Source of the DNA: Caldithrix sp. | GTDB taxonomy: Bacteria > Zhuqueibacterota > Zhuqueibacteria > Oceanimicrobiales > Oceanimicrobiaceae | Reading direction: 5' to 3' | DNA length: 33,545 bases | Assembly: GCA_004356825.1 (NCBI GenBank) | Contig: SMXC01000196.1 | Location: forward strand, 1 to 33,545 | Position numbers and translations under genes: made by a program | The notes under the pieces: generated by a model | What the model saw: the letters and a program-made list of their open reading frames with translations, nothing else | Told to the model about the DNA's origin: nothing | The model's database searches: none | Part shown: positions 7,768-17,170 of the stretch, in pieces | Layout of the letters: each line of letters begins with the position of its first letter | Numbering within the stretch: position 1 is the first letter of the stretch

Positions 7768-10700
7768 CTATTGTTTTGTCTTCGAAAGCGCTTCATAATA
7801 TTTCTCAACCAAAGCCTCGTACTCGGGTGGAATTTTTTCTTCCCGGGCCAGAAACAGTTTTTCTTTATTTTTCATCATTTCTAACTTATGCGCCAGCTCA
7901 GCTTCAAAAGCTTTCAACGGGTCGAGCACCTGTTCTTCTATCAATTGAAATCTCTCCGGAAGTCCGCCGCTAAAACTGCGGATGATACCCGCCATATTTT
8001 GACTTAACTTTCGAAACTCCCGGCTGAGCGAACTGTCACCTTGAACCGCCCTTTGAATATGCTGCAGATTTCTTAAGTTTTCCGCCAACCGTTTATTCCA
8101 GTCCAAACTCCGCGCATCGACCGTCTGCTCAGGCCCTCCTCTCTCACCCTGACCGGCCTGGCGATTCTCTGAACTTTGTCCCGATTGGCCTGGCTTTTCT
8201 TCTTGACTATTCTTTGTTCTTGCAAGACCTTGAGTTTCTCTCTTCATGGATTCCAGTTTCTCGCGCAGGCGACGGGTTTGGTTAAGCGCTAAATCAAGTT
8301 TTTCCTCATCGGTTTCTGCAAATATGCCACGCAGATTGGTCAGTTTTTCGCGTAGTTGTTCAAGACTATTTAATATATCTTTTTCGGCCTGCAGCGCAGA
8401 ATTTAACCGATTCCGCTGTAGAAGATTTTCAGCGCTTTCCATTTTTTTGTCTAAACCGGCCCGTTTCATTTCCTGCGCTAATTTGTTTATTTCACGCGAG
8501 AATTCTTTTTTATTTTCGCGCGCTTGACGGGATAATGAGTTGACCTGACCCTTAGCGGTTTCAAAATTATCCTTTAAAGTTGCTTGTTTTTCTCGTGCTT
8601 CCCGAAGTTGGTTCTGGTTCGGTAGTTCCTGGTTTTTTAAATTCTCCACATCTTCAGTCAAATTTTTCTGCGCTTCAACCATTCGCTGGAACTGCTGCTC
8701 GAGACTCTCAATTTGCCGCCGCAACGACTCTTTTTGGTTTTGCTGCAGCTTTTCCTGAAGACGTTTCAACCGATTCAACGCCTGCGTTCCTTTCGCCGCC
8801 GCCCTGTTCATATTGTCCTGGCGGAGATTGTTCAAGGCCTTGTTCATTTCATTTGCTGCCCGCCTCAAATCATCCTGGACTTCCTGCGGTAGATTTGAAT
8901 TGCTCTGACCCTTCCGCTGCATCTGCCTGGTTAATTCCTGAGTTTTCCGGCGAATATCTTCCTGCTTGCGCCGCAATTCTTCAATCTGGCGTTTCTTCGC
9001 TTGAAGTGTAAGCTCTTTGCGCGCTAAGTCGCGAGTTTGCCGGTTCAGTTGCTGCTGTCGGCGAGCCAGGTCCTTGATTTTCTTGAGCGCATCATTCATC
9101 TGTTCATTTTTCTGCTGCTGTTGATTTTGGCGCAGAGTCTCATACTTATTCTTGAGCTTATCCATTTCATCATCAAAGAGTTGGGCCAACTCGTCCATTG
9201 TGGCCTGACTTCCTGCCCCCTGCCCTTGCGCGCGCTGCAACTGGATTTTCTTCAGTTGTACCTCGGCCCGCAACAAACTTTGATACGCCTCTCGTTCGGG
9301 AACCAAGGCGTCTTTTATCTGTTTTGAATCAAGCTCGACAAGCGCCCGTTCCATTGCTTCGATTGCCGTAGAATAAAACTTCGGAATTTCGCCGTCCGAT
9401 TCCCGTGAAAATAAAGATCTTTGCTGCATTTGCATCAGCGTGCTTTGGGTGACATCACGCAAGTTTTTTTGACTTTCAATGATAATGTCTATATTATTTG
9501 CCGCTTCATCCGCATCAATTTTTTGAATTTTCTGCTGCAATTTCCAGGTAGCGACAATAATTTCTTTCTGAGTTTCCGAGAGCCGGCCCCCCATCCCACT
9601 TGAGCCACCTTGCCCTCCTTGCGACATCGAACGATAAAATTCCTTATCAAACGAACGAACTGAAATAAAAAATATCTCTGAAGTTACTGATTCCGGATTT
9701 TTCGAGTCTCGGCTGTCATCGGCTTGAATATGGTAAGTCAAAAAATCGCCGGGCTGAACTTTCAGGTCTTCCAAATAAAATAAATATTCCGCTGTAAATT
9801 CCTGAATCTGCTCGAATTGTCCGGATGAATTCTCCCTTGAGGTTTTGCGTGTGCTCAATGTCAACTCTTTTGAATCCGATCCGTTTACAGTATAGATCAG
9901 TTTTAGCGAAGGCAGCCCGTAATCATCTCTCACTTCAATTTTAATCGGCACCTCTTCAAGCATGGAAGCTTTTATGTCGTAACCCGGTCTCTCGATCGTT
10001 AAAACCGGCGGTTGATTTGGCAACGCGTGGATATAGTATTCCGGGGGCGGATCATTGGTGAGTCCATCTGTGTCTGTAATACGGATTTTATAAAAGCTGT
10101 CGCTGGTTACTTTGAACGAGGCCGTCACTACTGAATCCGCTGAGATGGAGGTCTCGAGCTTTTTCTCGTTTTCCCCGAGCATGATTTCGGCTTTATAAAG
10201 ACGCTTATCCGCTACTGCGGTCATCTTTATAATTGTGCCTTCCGGGGCCCAGACATCACCGGTGTCGGTTTCTTTTTTCGATTTGAGGCCGGTATATTTC
10301 GGGTAAATGTAAGTTAAATCCACCCGAGTTACTTTTGGAGCATCATATACAGTAAACGTAAAAATATCGGAGAGTCTCTGGTCCGCTTTCACATAATATT
10401 TTGTTTCGTTTTGAATACTAAAAAAATTGTAGACAAAAACACCTTTATCGCCGGTGATGTCCATCTCTGATTTTTTCCAAGAAGAATCGCCTTCGGAATA
10501 ATACAAAACCATCTCTTCCGGCTCGAAGCCGGTTATGTCGGCCCTGATTTCCCGGGCCGAGCCTTTCGGGATGCGTATGTTGCCCGGTGACACTTCAAAA
10601 GTGGGAAAGAGTTTTGCATTCCGAAACTTCCACGGTGAAAAGATACGATTGGTTTTCAAAGCAAAAAAATCGAGATTCGCGGGGATCATCGCTCCCAAAA

Positions 10701-11178
10701 ACAACAGAAGCGCCATGGCAAAGCTGCTCCAAACAACTGCGCTTTTGCTGCGAATGGATTTTGATAAATTAAGAGGTTGTATATGAAAACGGGCGTCATC
10801 CAAAAGTTGCGCCAGCAGACGGGGTGACGCTCCGGGATTTTCAGCACCGCCCAATTCAACTGCAGTAACCAGACGGTCTTCCAATTGCGGGTGCTTTTCT
10901 TCTAAATAACGGGCGAGCTGAATTTCAGTGGGAACATTCAGAAACGGCCGCACGATCGTCCAAAATAAAGTTACGACAAAAGTGGTGACAATTCCTGTCA
11001 TCAAAAAGAACCGGGCTGCTCCCTCTAATTCCAAAAGGAAATCCAACAAAAAAACAAACAAGAGAGCCGCAATTGTACTAAGCAACGTGATCGAGCCGCC
11101 CTTCAGTAGAATCAACATTTTCCAGTGTTGACAGACTTTGTTGATGCGTCTTTTTAGAGTTTCATGTCGGGCGTTCAT
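7768..11178 (-). CDS. DUF4175-like large membrane protein with long Gln/Arg-rich coiled coil
   Basis: 1136 aa; two N-terminal TM segments, Ig-like middle (VDLTYIYPKYTGLKSKKETDTGDVWAPEGTIIKMTAVADK), long coiled coil (RRQQQLNRQTRDLARKELTLQAKKRQIEELRRKQEDIRRK). Confidence 0.85.
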   Translation of the reverse strand: MNARHETLKRRINKVCQHWKMLILLKGGSITLLSTIAALLFVFLLDFLLELEGAARFFLMTGIVTTFVVTLFWTIVRPFLNVPTEIQLARYLEEKHPQLEDRLVTAVELGGAENPGASPRLLAQLLDDARFHIQPLNLSKSIRSKSAVVWSSFAMALLLFLGAMIPANLDFFALKTNRIFSPWKFRNAKLFPTFEVSPGNIRIPKGSAREIRADITGFEPEEMVLYYSEGDSSWKKSEMDITGDKGVFVYNFFSIQNETKYYVKADQRLSDIFTFTVYDAPKVTRVDLTYIYPKYTGLKSKKETDTGDVWAPEGTIIKMTAVADKRLYKAEIMLGENEKKLETSISADSVVTASFKVTSDSFYKIRITDTDGLTNDPPPEYYIHALPNQPPVLTIERPGYDIKASMLEEVPIKIEVRDDYGLPSLKLIYTVNGSDSKELTLSTRKTSRENSSGQFEQIQEFTAEYLFYLEDLKVQPGDFLTYHIQADDSRDSKNPESVTSEIFFISVRSFDKEFYRSMSQGGQGGSSGMGGRLSETQKEIIVATWKLQQKIQKIDADEAANNIDIIIESQKNLRDVTQSTLMQMQQRSLFSRESDGEIPKFYSTAIEAMERALVELDSKQIKDALVPEREAYQSLLRAEVQLKKIQLQRAQGQGAGSQATMDELAQLFDDEMDKLKNKYETLRQNQQQQKNEQMNDALKKIKDLARRQQQLNRQTRDLARKELTLQAKKRQIEELRRKQEDIRRKTQELTRQMQRKGQSNSNLPQEVQDDLRRAANEMNKALNNLRQDNMNRAAAKGTQALNRLKRLQEKLQQNQKESLRRQIESLEQQFQRMVEAQKNLTEDVENLKNQELPNQNQLREAREKQATLKDNFETAKGQVNSLSRQARENKKEFSREINKLAQEMKRAGLDKKMESAENLLQRNRLNSALQAEKDILNSLEQLREKLTNLRGIFAETDEEKLDLALNQTRRLREKLESMKRETQGLARTKNSQEEKPGQSGQSSENRQAGQGERGGPEQTVDARSLDWNKRLAENLRNLQHIQRAVQGDSSLSREFRKLSQNMAGIIRSFSGGLPERFQLIEEQVLDPLKAFEAELAHKLEMMKNKEKLFLAREEKIPPEYEALVEKYYEALSKTKQ

Positions 11179-11362
11179 GTAGAAATCACCTGATTAAAAA
11201 ACCTTTCTTTTAGAACCCACCAAGCGCCAGTGTTATTATCTGGAGTCATTACGATACGCTGTCATTTAAGTAAGATATCTTTACAACTTTAAATAATGAC
11301 GCCAACAGTAAATGACTTAATGACCTTTGTTTTGTCATTTGTTTCACTGTCAGCCAATTTTT

Positions 11363-13417
11363 CTACCGATATGTCCTATTTGCTAACCAGGTCTCCGCTA
11401 TCAAAAGTAGAATTACTCCCAAGATCACAAACCGCCAAATCTTTTGATTTTTTTCCTGCTGCTCGTCCAGCTTGACGCCGGAGAAGGAAACGGATTGGAT
11501 GTTAGTCTCCGAAACCCGGGCAACCAAGTCCTGAAGTTCATCCGGCGGAATTGGCGTCAAGTCGGATTCCCGCGGGTCAACATTGACAGCAACGTAACTC
11601 GTCTTGTTGTTTTTCCGAATTTCATAAATACCCGGTTCGGAAGTGTCATAGAAAACATCTCCCTCCGGCACGACTTTTTTACCCGAAGGGTATTTAACTG
11701 CACAATCCGAATTATTTAAAGGGGTTAACTGTGCATTTCGCAAAGGTACTGAATCTCCAACTAACAGTGACTTTTGACCTTTTCTCTCCGAAGCGACATA
11801 ATCTAAAGTTTGATAAATCAGTGGAAGAAATATTGCTTTGACCGGCAGGTTATTCCATTCGGCGTCGAGGCTCGAGGTAAAAAGAATGACTTTCCCAGCC
11901 CCGACTTTACGTTCCAAAATCGCCGGATTGCCATCATCAAAAAAAGCGAGGGTGGATTCGGGGGTTAATGGTTTTGTTTTAAAATATTGATAGAATTGTG
12001 CGGAGCTAGGGTCGCTCTGTCCGGGGTCTGCAAAAAGTCTAAAGATCGAATGTTGAAAATCAACCTCGGCCAGAATCACACTGGTTTCACGGTTCACAGA
12101 TTTAAAAGCTGGTTCCGTCAAAAAGGCCGGGGTAAGGTCAGCAAAGAACCGGTTAAACGTCTTGGGCTTCACATTATCACCAAGTGCGATAAGAAGCCCA
12201 CCGCCGGCCCGTACATAGTAAGTCAGTCGTTGTAGTGTTTCGCGGTCCAGGTTTTTAACGTTGGCCAGAATGACCGCCCGGTAGTTGCTGAAGTTATATG
12301 CTCTGGCTTTTTGGGGAATCGTCGTAATTAAGGAGTATTTAGCCAAATCCGGAAGATTGATCGCTCGTTCCAAAAAAAATAATTCGTCTAGAACAGTATC
12401 TTTATGCGGCTCTCCGTTAATCGCCAGCAACTGAGCTTTTGTTTTATCCTCCAGAACAAAAAAATAGCGATTATCGATTGTTATACTTTCATCTTCAAAA
12501 ACAACATCTATATTTCCGGAAGCGTTTCCTTGCGGAAAGCGGACACGTTTGAATTGTACAATTTGTTCCTCATCCGCAGAAACAGTCACGTTTCTTTGTG
12601 CGATTTTTTTATTATTGATATTTAAGACCACCTTAAGTCGTTTTTTATCATTGCCGTAGTTTTTGATGCGCGTTAACACATCGCCGGTTTGAGCAGAACG
12701 ATGCTCTCTTGAAATGTGCACATCTACAACAGCGATATTGGAAAATTCAGATACTTCAATCGGCACAAAATTCAAGTTAATTCCGGCTTGGACTGTCCAG
12801 TGCGGGTTCAAGCTCTCGCTGGCAGATTTCTGGAAGTCGGATATCAAGTGAATGGTCTTCGAAGCTAACTGAGATTCGAGCAGAACAGTCTCGGCGGTCT
12901 GGATGGCGTTTAGGTAATTCGTACTTTGTTTGGAAAGCGAAAAACGATGTTCAAAATTTAATAACCCGGAAAAATCATCTCCAGTTTCAGCAATTGCTTC
13001 AGTGGTCTCGGAAAACTGCATGATAGTGACCCGATCGCCCGGTCGCGCAGATCTCACAATTTCCTTTGCCTTGGCAATCGCCTTTTTGAAATTGTCTTCA
13101 TATCCCATGCTGAACGAATTATCTACCAAAACAACAAATGCTTTGGATTCATCGCCCCAAACAGAGCTCCCCTCAACATTATTAAAAAAGGGACGAGCAA
13201 ACGCAAAAGCAAGAAAGGCAAAAGCTGCTATCCGCATTAGTAAAAGCAGCAGTTGTTTTAGCTTTTGAGACTTGAACTTTTTTGCAGGATCGACTTTCAA
13301 GAAGCGCATCGCCGCAAAGGGAAGTTTAATCGCACGATTACGCTTAATAAAATGAATAAGGATCGGAACAGACACAGCTGCCATTCCCCAAAGAAATAAA
13401 GAATTTAAAAAAGTCAT
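11363..13417 (-). CDS. BatA-type aerotolerance regulator N-terminal/VWA protein
   Basis: MTFLNSLFLWGMAAVSVPILIHFIKRNRAIKLPFAAMRFL (BatA N-terminus); MIDAS VVLVDNSFSMGYED; C-terminal TM. Confidence 0.87.
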   Translation of the reverse strand: MTFLNSLFLWGMAAVSVPILIHFIKRNRAIKLPFAAMRFLKVDPAKKFKSQKLKQLLLLLMRIAAFAFLAFAFARPFFNNVEGSSVWGDESKAFVVLVDNSFSMGYEDNFKKAIAKAKEIVRSARPGDRVTIMQFSETTEAIAETGDDFSGLLNFEHRFSLSKQSTNYLNAIQTAETVLLESQLASKTIHLISDFQKSASESLNPHWTVQAGINLNFVPIEVSEFSNIAVVDVHISREHRSAQTGDVLTRIKNYGNDKKRLKVVLNINNKKIAQRNVTVSADEEQIVQFKRVRFPQGNASGNIDVVFEDESITIDNRYFFVLEDKTKAQLLAINGEPHKDTVLDELFFLERAINLPDLAKYSLITTIPQKARAYNFSNYRAVILANVKNLDRETLQRLTYYVRAGGGLLIALGDNVKPKTFNRFFADLTPAFLTEPAFKSVNRETSVILAEVDFQHSIFRLFADPGQSDPSSAQFYQYFKTKPLTPESTLAFFDDGNPAILERKVGAGKVILFTSSLDAEWNNLPVKAIFLPLIYQTLDYVASERKGQKSLLVGDSVPLRNAQLTPLNNSDCAVKYPSGKKVVPEGDVFYDTSEPGIYEIRKNNKTSYVAVNVDPRESDLTPIPPDELQDLVARVSETNIQSVSFSGVKLDEQQEKNQKIWRFVILGVILLLIAETWLANRTYR

Positions 13418-13429
13418 TGCAAAGATCGG

Positions 13430-14323
13430 TTAGTCTTTTCGACTGCGATGATTCAAGTAGCTGAAAAGTGCAAAATCCAGCGGCTTAGAAGTTTCTAACA
13501 AATGGTAATCAACGTGCATCCTGCCACAGCCTCTTTTTAGCCATGACATATGCGCCCGTAATTTTTTCATATAATTATCACGAACCAAAGAGGGTATAGC
13601 CATAAATTGTGAATCTCCTTCCATATCAACAAACTTCGTCGCGTTTTTAAAAGGAAAGGTCAATTCTGTTTCATCCATAATATGAAAGATGATGACGTCA
13701 TGACCTTTAAAACGGAAATGCTGCAGCCCGCGTAATATAGCAGCAGGGTCATCCAGCAAATCGGAAATTAAAATAATCAGACCCTTTTTATTGATGGTTT
13801 CGGCAATCTGGTGCAGCGGCATGGACATCTCGCTTTCATTGGCCGCCTCTATTTTTTCGAGGTAGCGCAAAATGGACAGCATGTGCCCTTTCTTATTTCT
13901 GGAATGAATAATCTGGTTAATCTGGTTATCATAAGTAATGAGCCCGACGCCGTCGCGCTGCTGAAAAATCATGTAACCCAGGGACGCCGTCAAGTAAGAA
14001 GCGTATTCCAACTTCGACAGGCCGTTGCCGCCGTAATTCATGGAGGCGCTGGTGTCCAGCAAAATGTGGCAGTTCAAGTTGGTTTCTTCTTCGAATTCTT
14101 TCACGTAGTACCGGTCGGAGCGGGCGTAAACTTTCCAATCGATATGGCGGATGTCGTCTCCCGGGGTGTACTCGCGGTATTCAGCGAACTCCACGCTGAA
14201 CCCCCGGTAAGGACTGCGGTGCAAGCCATAAATAAAGCCTTCAACCACGGTACGGGCGCGCAGCTCCATGCCGGAGATTTTGGAAAGAATCTTCGGGTCT
14301 AAAAATCTTATCTGGTTCGCCAT
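13430..14323 (-). CDS. DUF58 domain-containing protein
   Basis: GFIYGLHRSPYRGFSVEFAEYREYTPGDDIRHIDWKVYARSDRYYVKEFEEETNLNCHILLDTSASM, the hallmark DUF58 stretch. Confidence 0.95.
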   Translation of the reverse strand: MANQIRFLDPKILSKISGMELRARTVVEGFIYGLHRSPYRGFSVEFAEYREYTPGDDIRHIDWKVYARSDRYYVKEFEEETNLNCHILLDTSASMNYGGNGLSKLEYASYLTASLGYMIFQQRDGVGLITYDNQINQIIHSRNKKGHMLSILRYLEKIEAANESEMSMPLHQIAETINKKGLIILISDLLDDPAAILRGLQHFRFKGHDVIIFHIMDETELTFPFKNATKFVDMEGDSQFMAIPSLVRDNYMKKLRAHMSWLKRGCGRMHVDYHLLETSKPLDFALFSYLNHRSRKD

Positions 14324-14329
14324 AATTCA

Positions 14330-14396
14330 AAAAACTAATTACAAATGTCAAATTACAAAACAAAGAAATTGAAAATTTGTAATTCGAAATTGGGAT
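14330..14396. repeat. AT-rich inverted repeat between moxR-like and DUF58 genes
   Basis: AATTACAAATGTCAAATTACAAA versus TTTGTAATTCGAAATTGGGATTT. Confidence 0.45.
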
Positions 14397-15425
14397 TTAT
14401 AGTCCTGACTTCGGTTCCGGAACCGTTTCCAAAAGCTTGCTGACAATATCCTCCGAAGTAATTTTCTCTGATTCGGCGTAAAAATTTGTTAGGATACGGT
14501 GGCGCAAAACCGGCAAAGCCAAAGCTTGGATGTCTTTAATAGAAACGTTATATCTGCCTTTCAGAATCGCTCTTGCTTTGCCGCCTAAAATGAGACATTG
14601 AGAAGCCCGCAGTCCTGCGCCCCAGCTTACCCACTTTTTAACGAAGTCAGGAGCTTTTTCACCTTTCGGTCTACTGGCAGCGACCAATCGAACCGCATAT
14701 TCAGCAACTTGCTGCGACAACGGCACTCTACGAACAATTTTTTGAAACTCCATCACTTCTTTGCCGGTAATGACGCGCTCAAGTTGCGGCACATAATCGG
14801 AAGTTGTGGAAGTTACAACCTGCACCTCCTGATCTTCAGGCAGGTAATCTACAACAACGTTGAACATAAAACGGTCTAATTGAGCTTCGGGAAGCGGATA
14901 GGTGCCTTCCAGTTCAATGGGATTCTGAGTTGCCAGAACAAAGAAAGGTTCCTCAAGGTCATAAGTGTTGCCGCCCGTTGTGACTTTGTGCTCCTGCATG
15001 GCTTCCAAAAGCGCGGCCTGTGTTTTCGGCGGCGTCCGGTTGATTTCGTCGGCCAAAATAATGTTCGCGAAAATTGGTCCTTTAACAAATTCCAAAGTGC
15101 GGCGGCCTGTTGAACGGTCTTCTTCAATGACGTCAGTGCCAATGATGTCTGACGGCATTAAATCCGGCGTAAACTGAATGCGCTTAAATTTGAGATCTAA
15201 AATCTGTGAGATGGTTTTAATCAGTAGAGTTTTTGCAAGACCCGGCACACCCGTGATTAGGCAATTACCGCCTGAGTATAAAGCCAGCATAACTTGATGA
15301 ATAACCTCATCCTGCCCAACGATAGTCTTTCTGAGTTCGCCGATGATTTTCTTATTACCATCCCGCAGTTTTTCGATAAAGACCAAGTCCTCGTTTTCAT
15401 CAACTTTTGTCACTGATTCTAACAT
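14397..15425 (-). CDS. MoxR-family AAA+ ATPase
   Basis: Walker A GVPGLAKT, Walker B ILADEINRTPPKTQAALLEAMQE, FVLATQNPIELEGTYPLPEAQLDRFMF. Confidence 0.96.
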   Translation of the reverse strand: MLESVTKVDENEDLVFIEKLRDGNKKIIGELRKTIVGQDEVIHQVMLALYSGGNCLITGVPGLAKTLLIKTISQILDLKFKRIQFTPDLMPSDIIGTDVIEEDRSTGRRTLEFVKGPIFANIILADEINRTPPKTQAALLEAMQEHKVTTGGNTYDLEEPFFVLATQNPIELEGTYPLPEAQLDRFMFNVVVDYLPEDQEVQVVTSTTSDYVPQLERVITGKEVMEFQKIVRRVPLSQQVAEYAVRLVAASRPKGEKAPDFVKKWVSWGAGLRASQCLILGGKARAILKGRYNVSIKDIQALALPVLRHRILTNFYAESEKITSEDIVSKLLETVPEPKSGL

Positions 15426-15452
15426 ATTTTCTCCACTATAATATCATAAATT

Positions 15453-15577
15453 TCACCGCAGAGGCGCTAAGACGCTAAGAACATATAAGATATAAGACGA
15501 GTTTTAAAAAATAGCTAAAAGATAATGAATTTGATTTAATATTAATTTTGTCAATACTTTGCGTCTTTTGCGGTTCA
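15453..15577. repeat. Inverted repeat, ACCGCAGAG...GACGC class
   Basis: TCACCGCAGAGGCGCTAAGACGCTAAGA (15453-15480) and ACTTTGCGTCTTTTGCGGTTCA (15556-15577) in inverted orientation. Confidence 0.6.
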
Positions 15578-15590
15578 GGAATTATTCAGC

Positions 15591-16358
15591 TTAATGTGTT
15601 AGTCCATAAATGACGAAATTAATCCCTAACTTATAGGCCTCTGCTGAATATTCAGTTGGATACCGGGGATCATAAGTATGTTCCCAGGCGTCTCCCATGT
15701 CCATATTTCGAAGTACCAGGACCATGAGCCGATCCTGATCATCGAAGATACCCATACAGCGCGCTTCAATTCCGCCCTTTTCATAAGTTCGTCCGCCCAA
15801 CCATGCACCCAGCCCGGGAATTTGTTTGATCTTATCAAAATCATAAAAGCAGTGAAAAATCGGATGCGCCATTGGAATGTCGACAATCTCCCGGTTTTCA
15901 AAAACCATTTTCATCTGATTTACAAAGCTTTCCCATTCAAACGGGCCGTGAAAATCGTCCACCATGAGATAACCGCCTCGCAAAAGCCACTCACCTAAGT
16001 TGTCCGCTTCCGGCTGAGTTAACACCATAAAACCGACTTCAACAATATAAGCGAATGGGTAGCGAAAGAGGTCAGGATCGAGAAGCGACAAGGAAACGGG
16101 ATCATCGGCTACATTGAGAGATGTCCAGTTGCTGAGGCCTTTCATTAAATTCTGCTCCGCAAAAGGATAGTCCACAGTCCAACTCTGCCAGTGCGGGCCC
16201 ATGCGATTGCGAAGTGTGTAATTGGCGCCGCCGGAGGTGTATTGAATACGGACAAAGGTAAACTCGTCCCCGTTGCCTCCCTGGGCTTCTACTTTTTCAG
16301 AAAAACAAAAAGTCAGGGGTAGCAGAAATAGAGAAATTTTTGAAACCATCCTTGTCAT
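15591..16358 (-). CDS. DUF4159 domain-containing secreted protein (copy 2)
   Basis: FTFVRIQYTSG...NLGEWLLRGGYLMVDDFHGPFEWESFVNQMK...MAHPIFHCFYDF; paralogous to the 16370-17170 product. Confidence 0.88.
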   Translation of the reverse strand: MTRMVSKISLFLLPLTFCFSEKVEAQGGNGDEFTFVRIQYTSGGANYTLRNRMGPHWQSWTVDYPFAEQNLMKGLSNWTSLNVADDPVSLSLLDPDLFRYPFAYIVEVGFMVLTQPEADNLGEWLLRGGYLMVDDFHGPFEWESFVNQMKMVFENREIVDIPMAHPIFHCFYDFDKIKQIPGLGAWLGGRTYEKGGIEARCMGIFDDQDRLMVLVLRNMDMGDAWEHTYDPRYPTEYSAEAYKLGINFVIYGLTH

Positions 16359-16369
16359 TACCTAACTTC

Positions 16370-17170
16370 TCAGTGGGTCAGTGCATAGATAAGGTAATTA
16401 ATACCGAGTTTATACGAGCGGGTTGAAAAGGCCGGGGTCTCTTTGGGCAATTCCCAGCCGTCACCCACGTCGTTATTAAAATTGATCAGCACCATCAATC
16501 GGCCGGTATCATCAAATAATCCCCAATACTCCGGCAATTCATTTAAATAAGGAGTTGGCGCATTAATGTCATTTATGTCAAAAAAACAATGAAAGATTGG
16601 ATGACTCACGTCGAGTCGGCGGAGTTCCTGATCGGGCAGCACTTTACGGATTTCTCTCATCCAGTTATTCCATTCATGACGCCAGCGAAAGTCATCTACC
16701 ATCAAGAAACCGCCGCGGAGGAGGTATTCTCTGAGATTTTGGACCTCTAAATCTGAAAGAGTCAAATAACCGATTTCACAGGCATAAATAAAGGGATACC
16801 TGAAAATTTCATCGTCGTCAAAAGTCAAAACTTTGTTATCTTCCGAAACTTTAATATTTGTCAGTGCCTGAATCGTCAGGTTCAAATTTTTTTCAGCTTG
16901 GGGAAAATCGTGAGCCCAGGGCGGAGCGTTCGTTGAGAATCCGTAGCCGTATCGAATATTATTATCGGTCCAACGGATTCGAACAAAGGTGAAATCCTCG
17001 CCGCTGGGGAGTTGGGCTGATGCAGGCGTGAAGTTTGCTAAAATTAAGAAACAAACAAGAAACCCACCCCTGAATCTCCTCCAAGGAGGGGACTTTTCAT
17101 CTCGTGCCGACAGTCGCCGTCGGAACGTAAACCGGGGGCACAAAACATCTGTTCTACTCCATACTCGCAA
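16370..17170 (-). CDS. DUF4159 domain-containing protein (copy 1); start uncertain
   Basis: DFTFVRIRWTDNN...NLREYLLRGGFLMVDDFRWRHEWNNWMREIRK...VSHPIFHCFFDI. The N-terminus RRRLSARDEKSPPWRRFRGGF is encoded by a repeat-like sequence. Confidence 0.86.
   Translation of the reverse strand: MRVWSRTDVLCPRFTFRRRLSARDEKSPPWRRFRGGFLVCFLILANFTPASAQLPSGEDFTFVRIRWTDNNIRYGYGFSTNAPPWAHDFPQAEKNLNLTIQALTNIKVSEDNKVLTFDDDEIFRYPFIYACEIGYLTLSDLEVQNLREYLLRGGFLMVDDFRWRHEWNNWMREIRKVLPDQELRRLDVSHPIFHCFFDINDINAPTPYLNELPEYWGLFDDTGRLMVLINFNNDVGDGWELPKETPAFSTRSYKLGINYLIYALTH
17063..17123. repeat. Repeat-like palindromic sequence overlapping the 5' end of a DUF4159 CDS
   Basis: CCCACCCCTGAATCTCCTCCAAGGAGGGGACTTTTC with CCTCC/GGAGG symmetry, then CCGAC-AGTCGCC-GTCGG (17107-17123). 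Confidence 0.5.

Noticed and set aside
8246-9603. Several plus-strand ORFs (e.g. 8580-9011, 9037-9327)
   Set aside because: Antisense to the DUF4175-like coiled-coil gene; composition explained by the complementary Q/R-rich coding strand.
13811-14302. 163-aa plus-strand ORF opposite DUF58
   Set aside because: Shadow ORF of a strongly conserved minus-strand gene.
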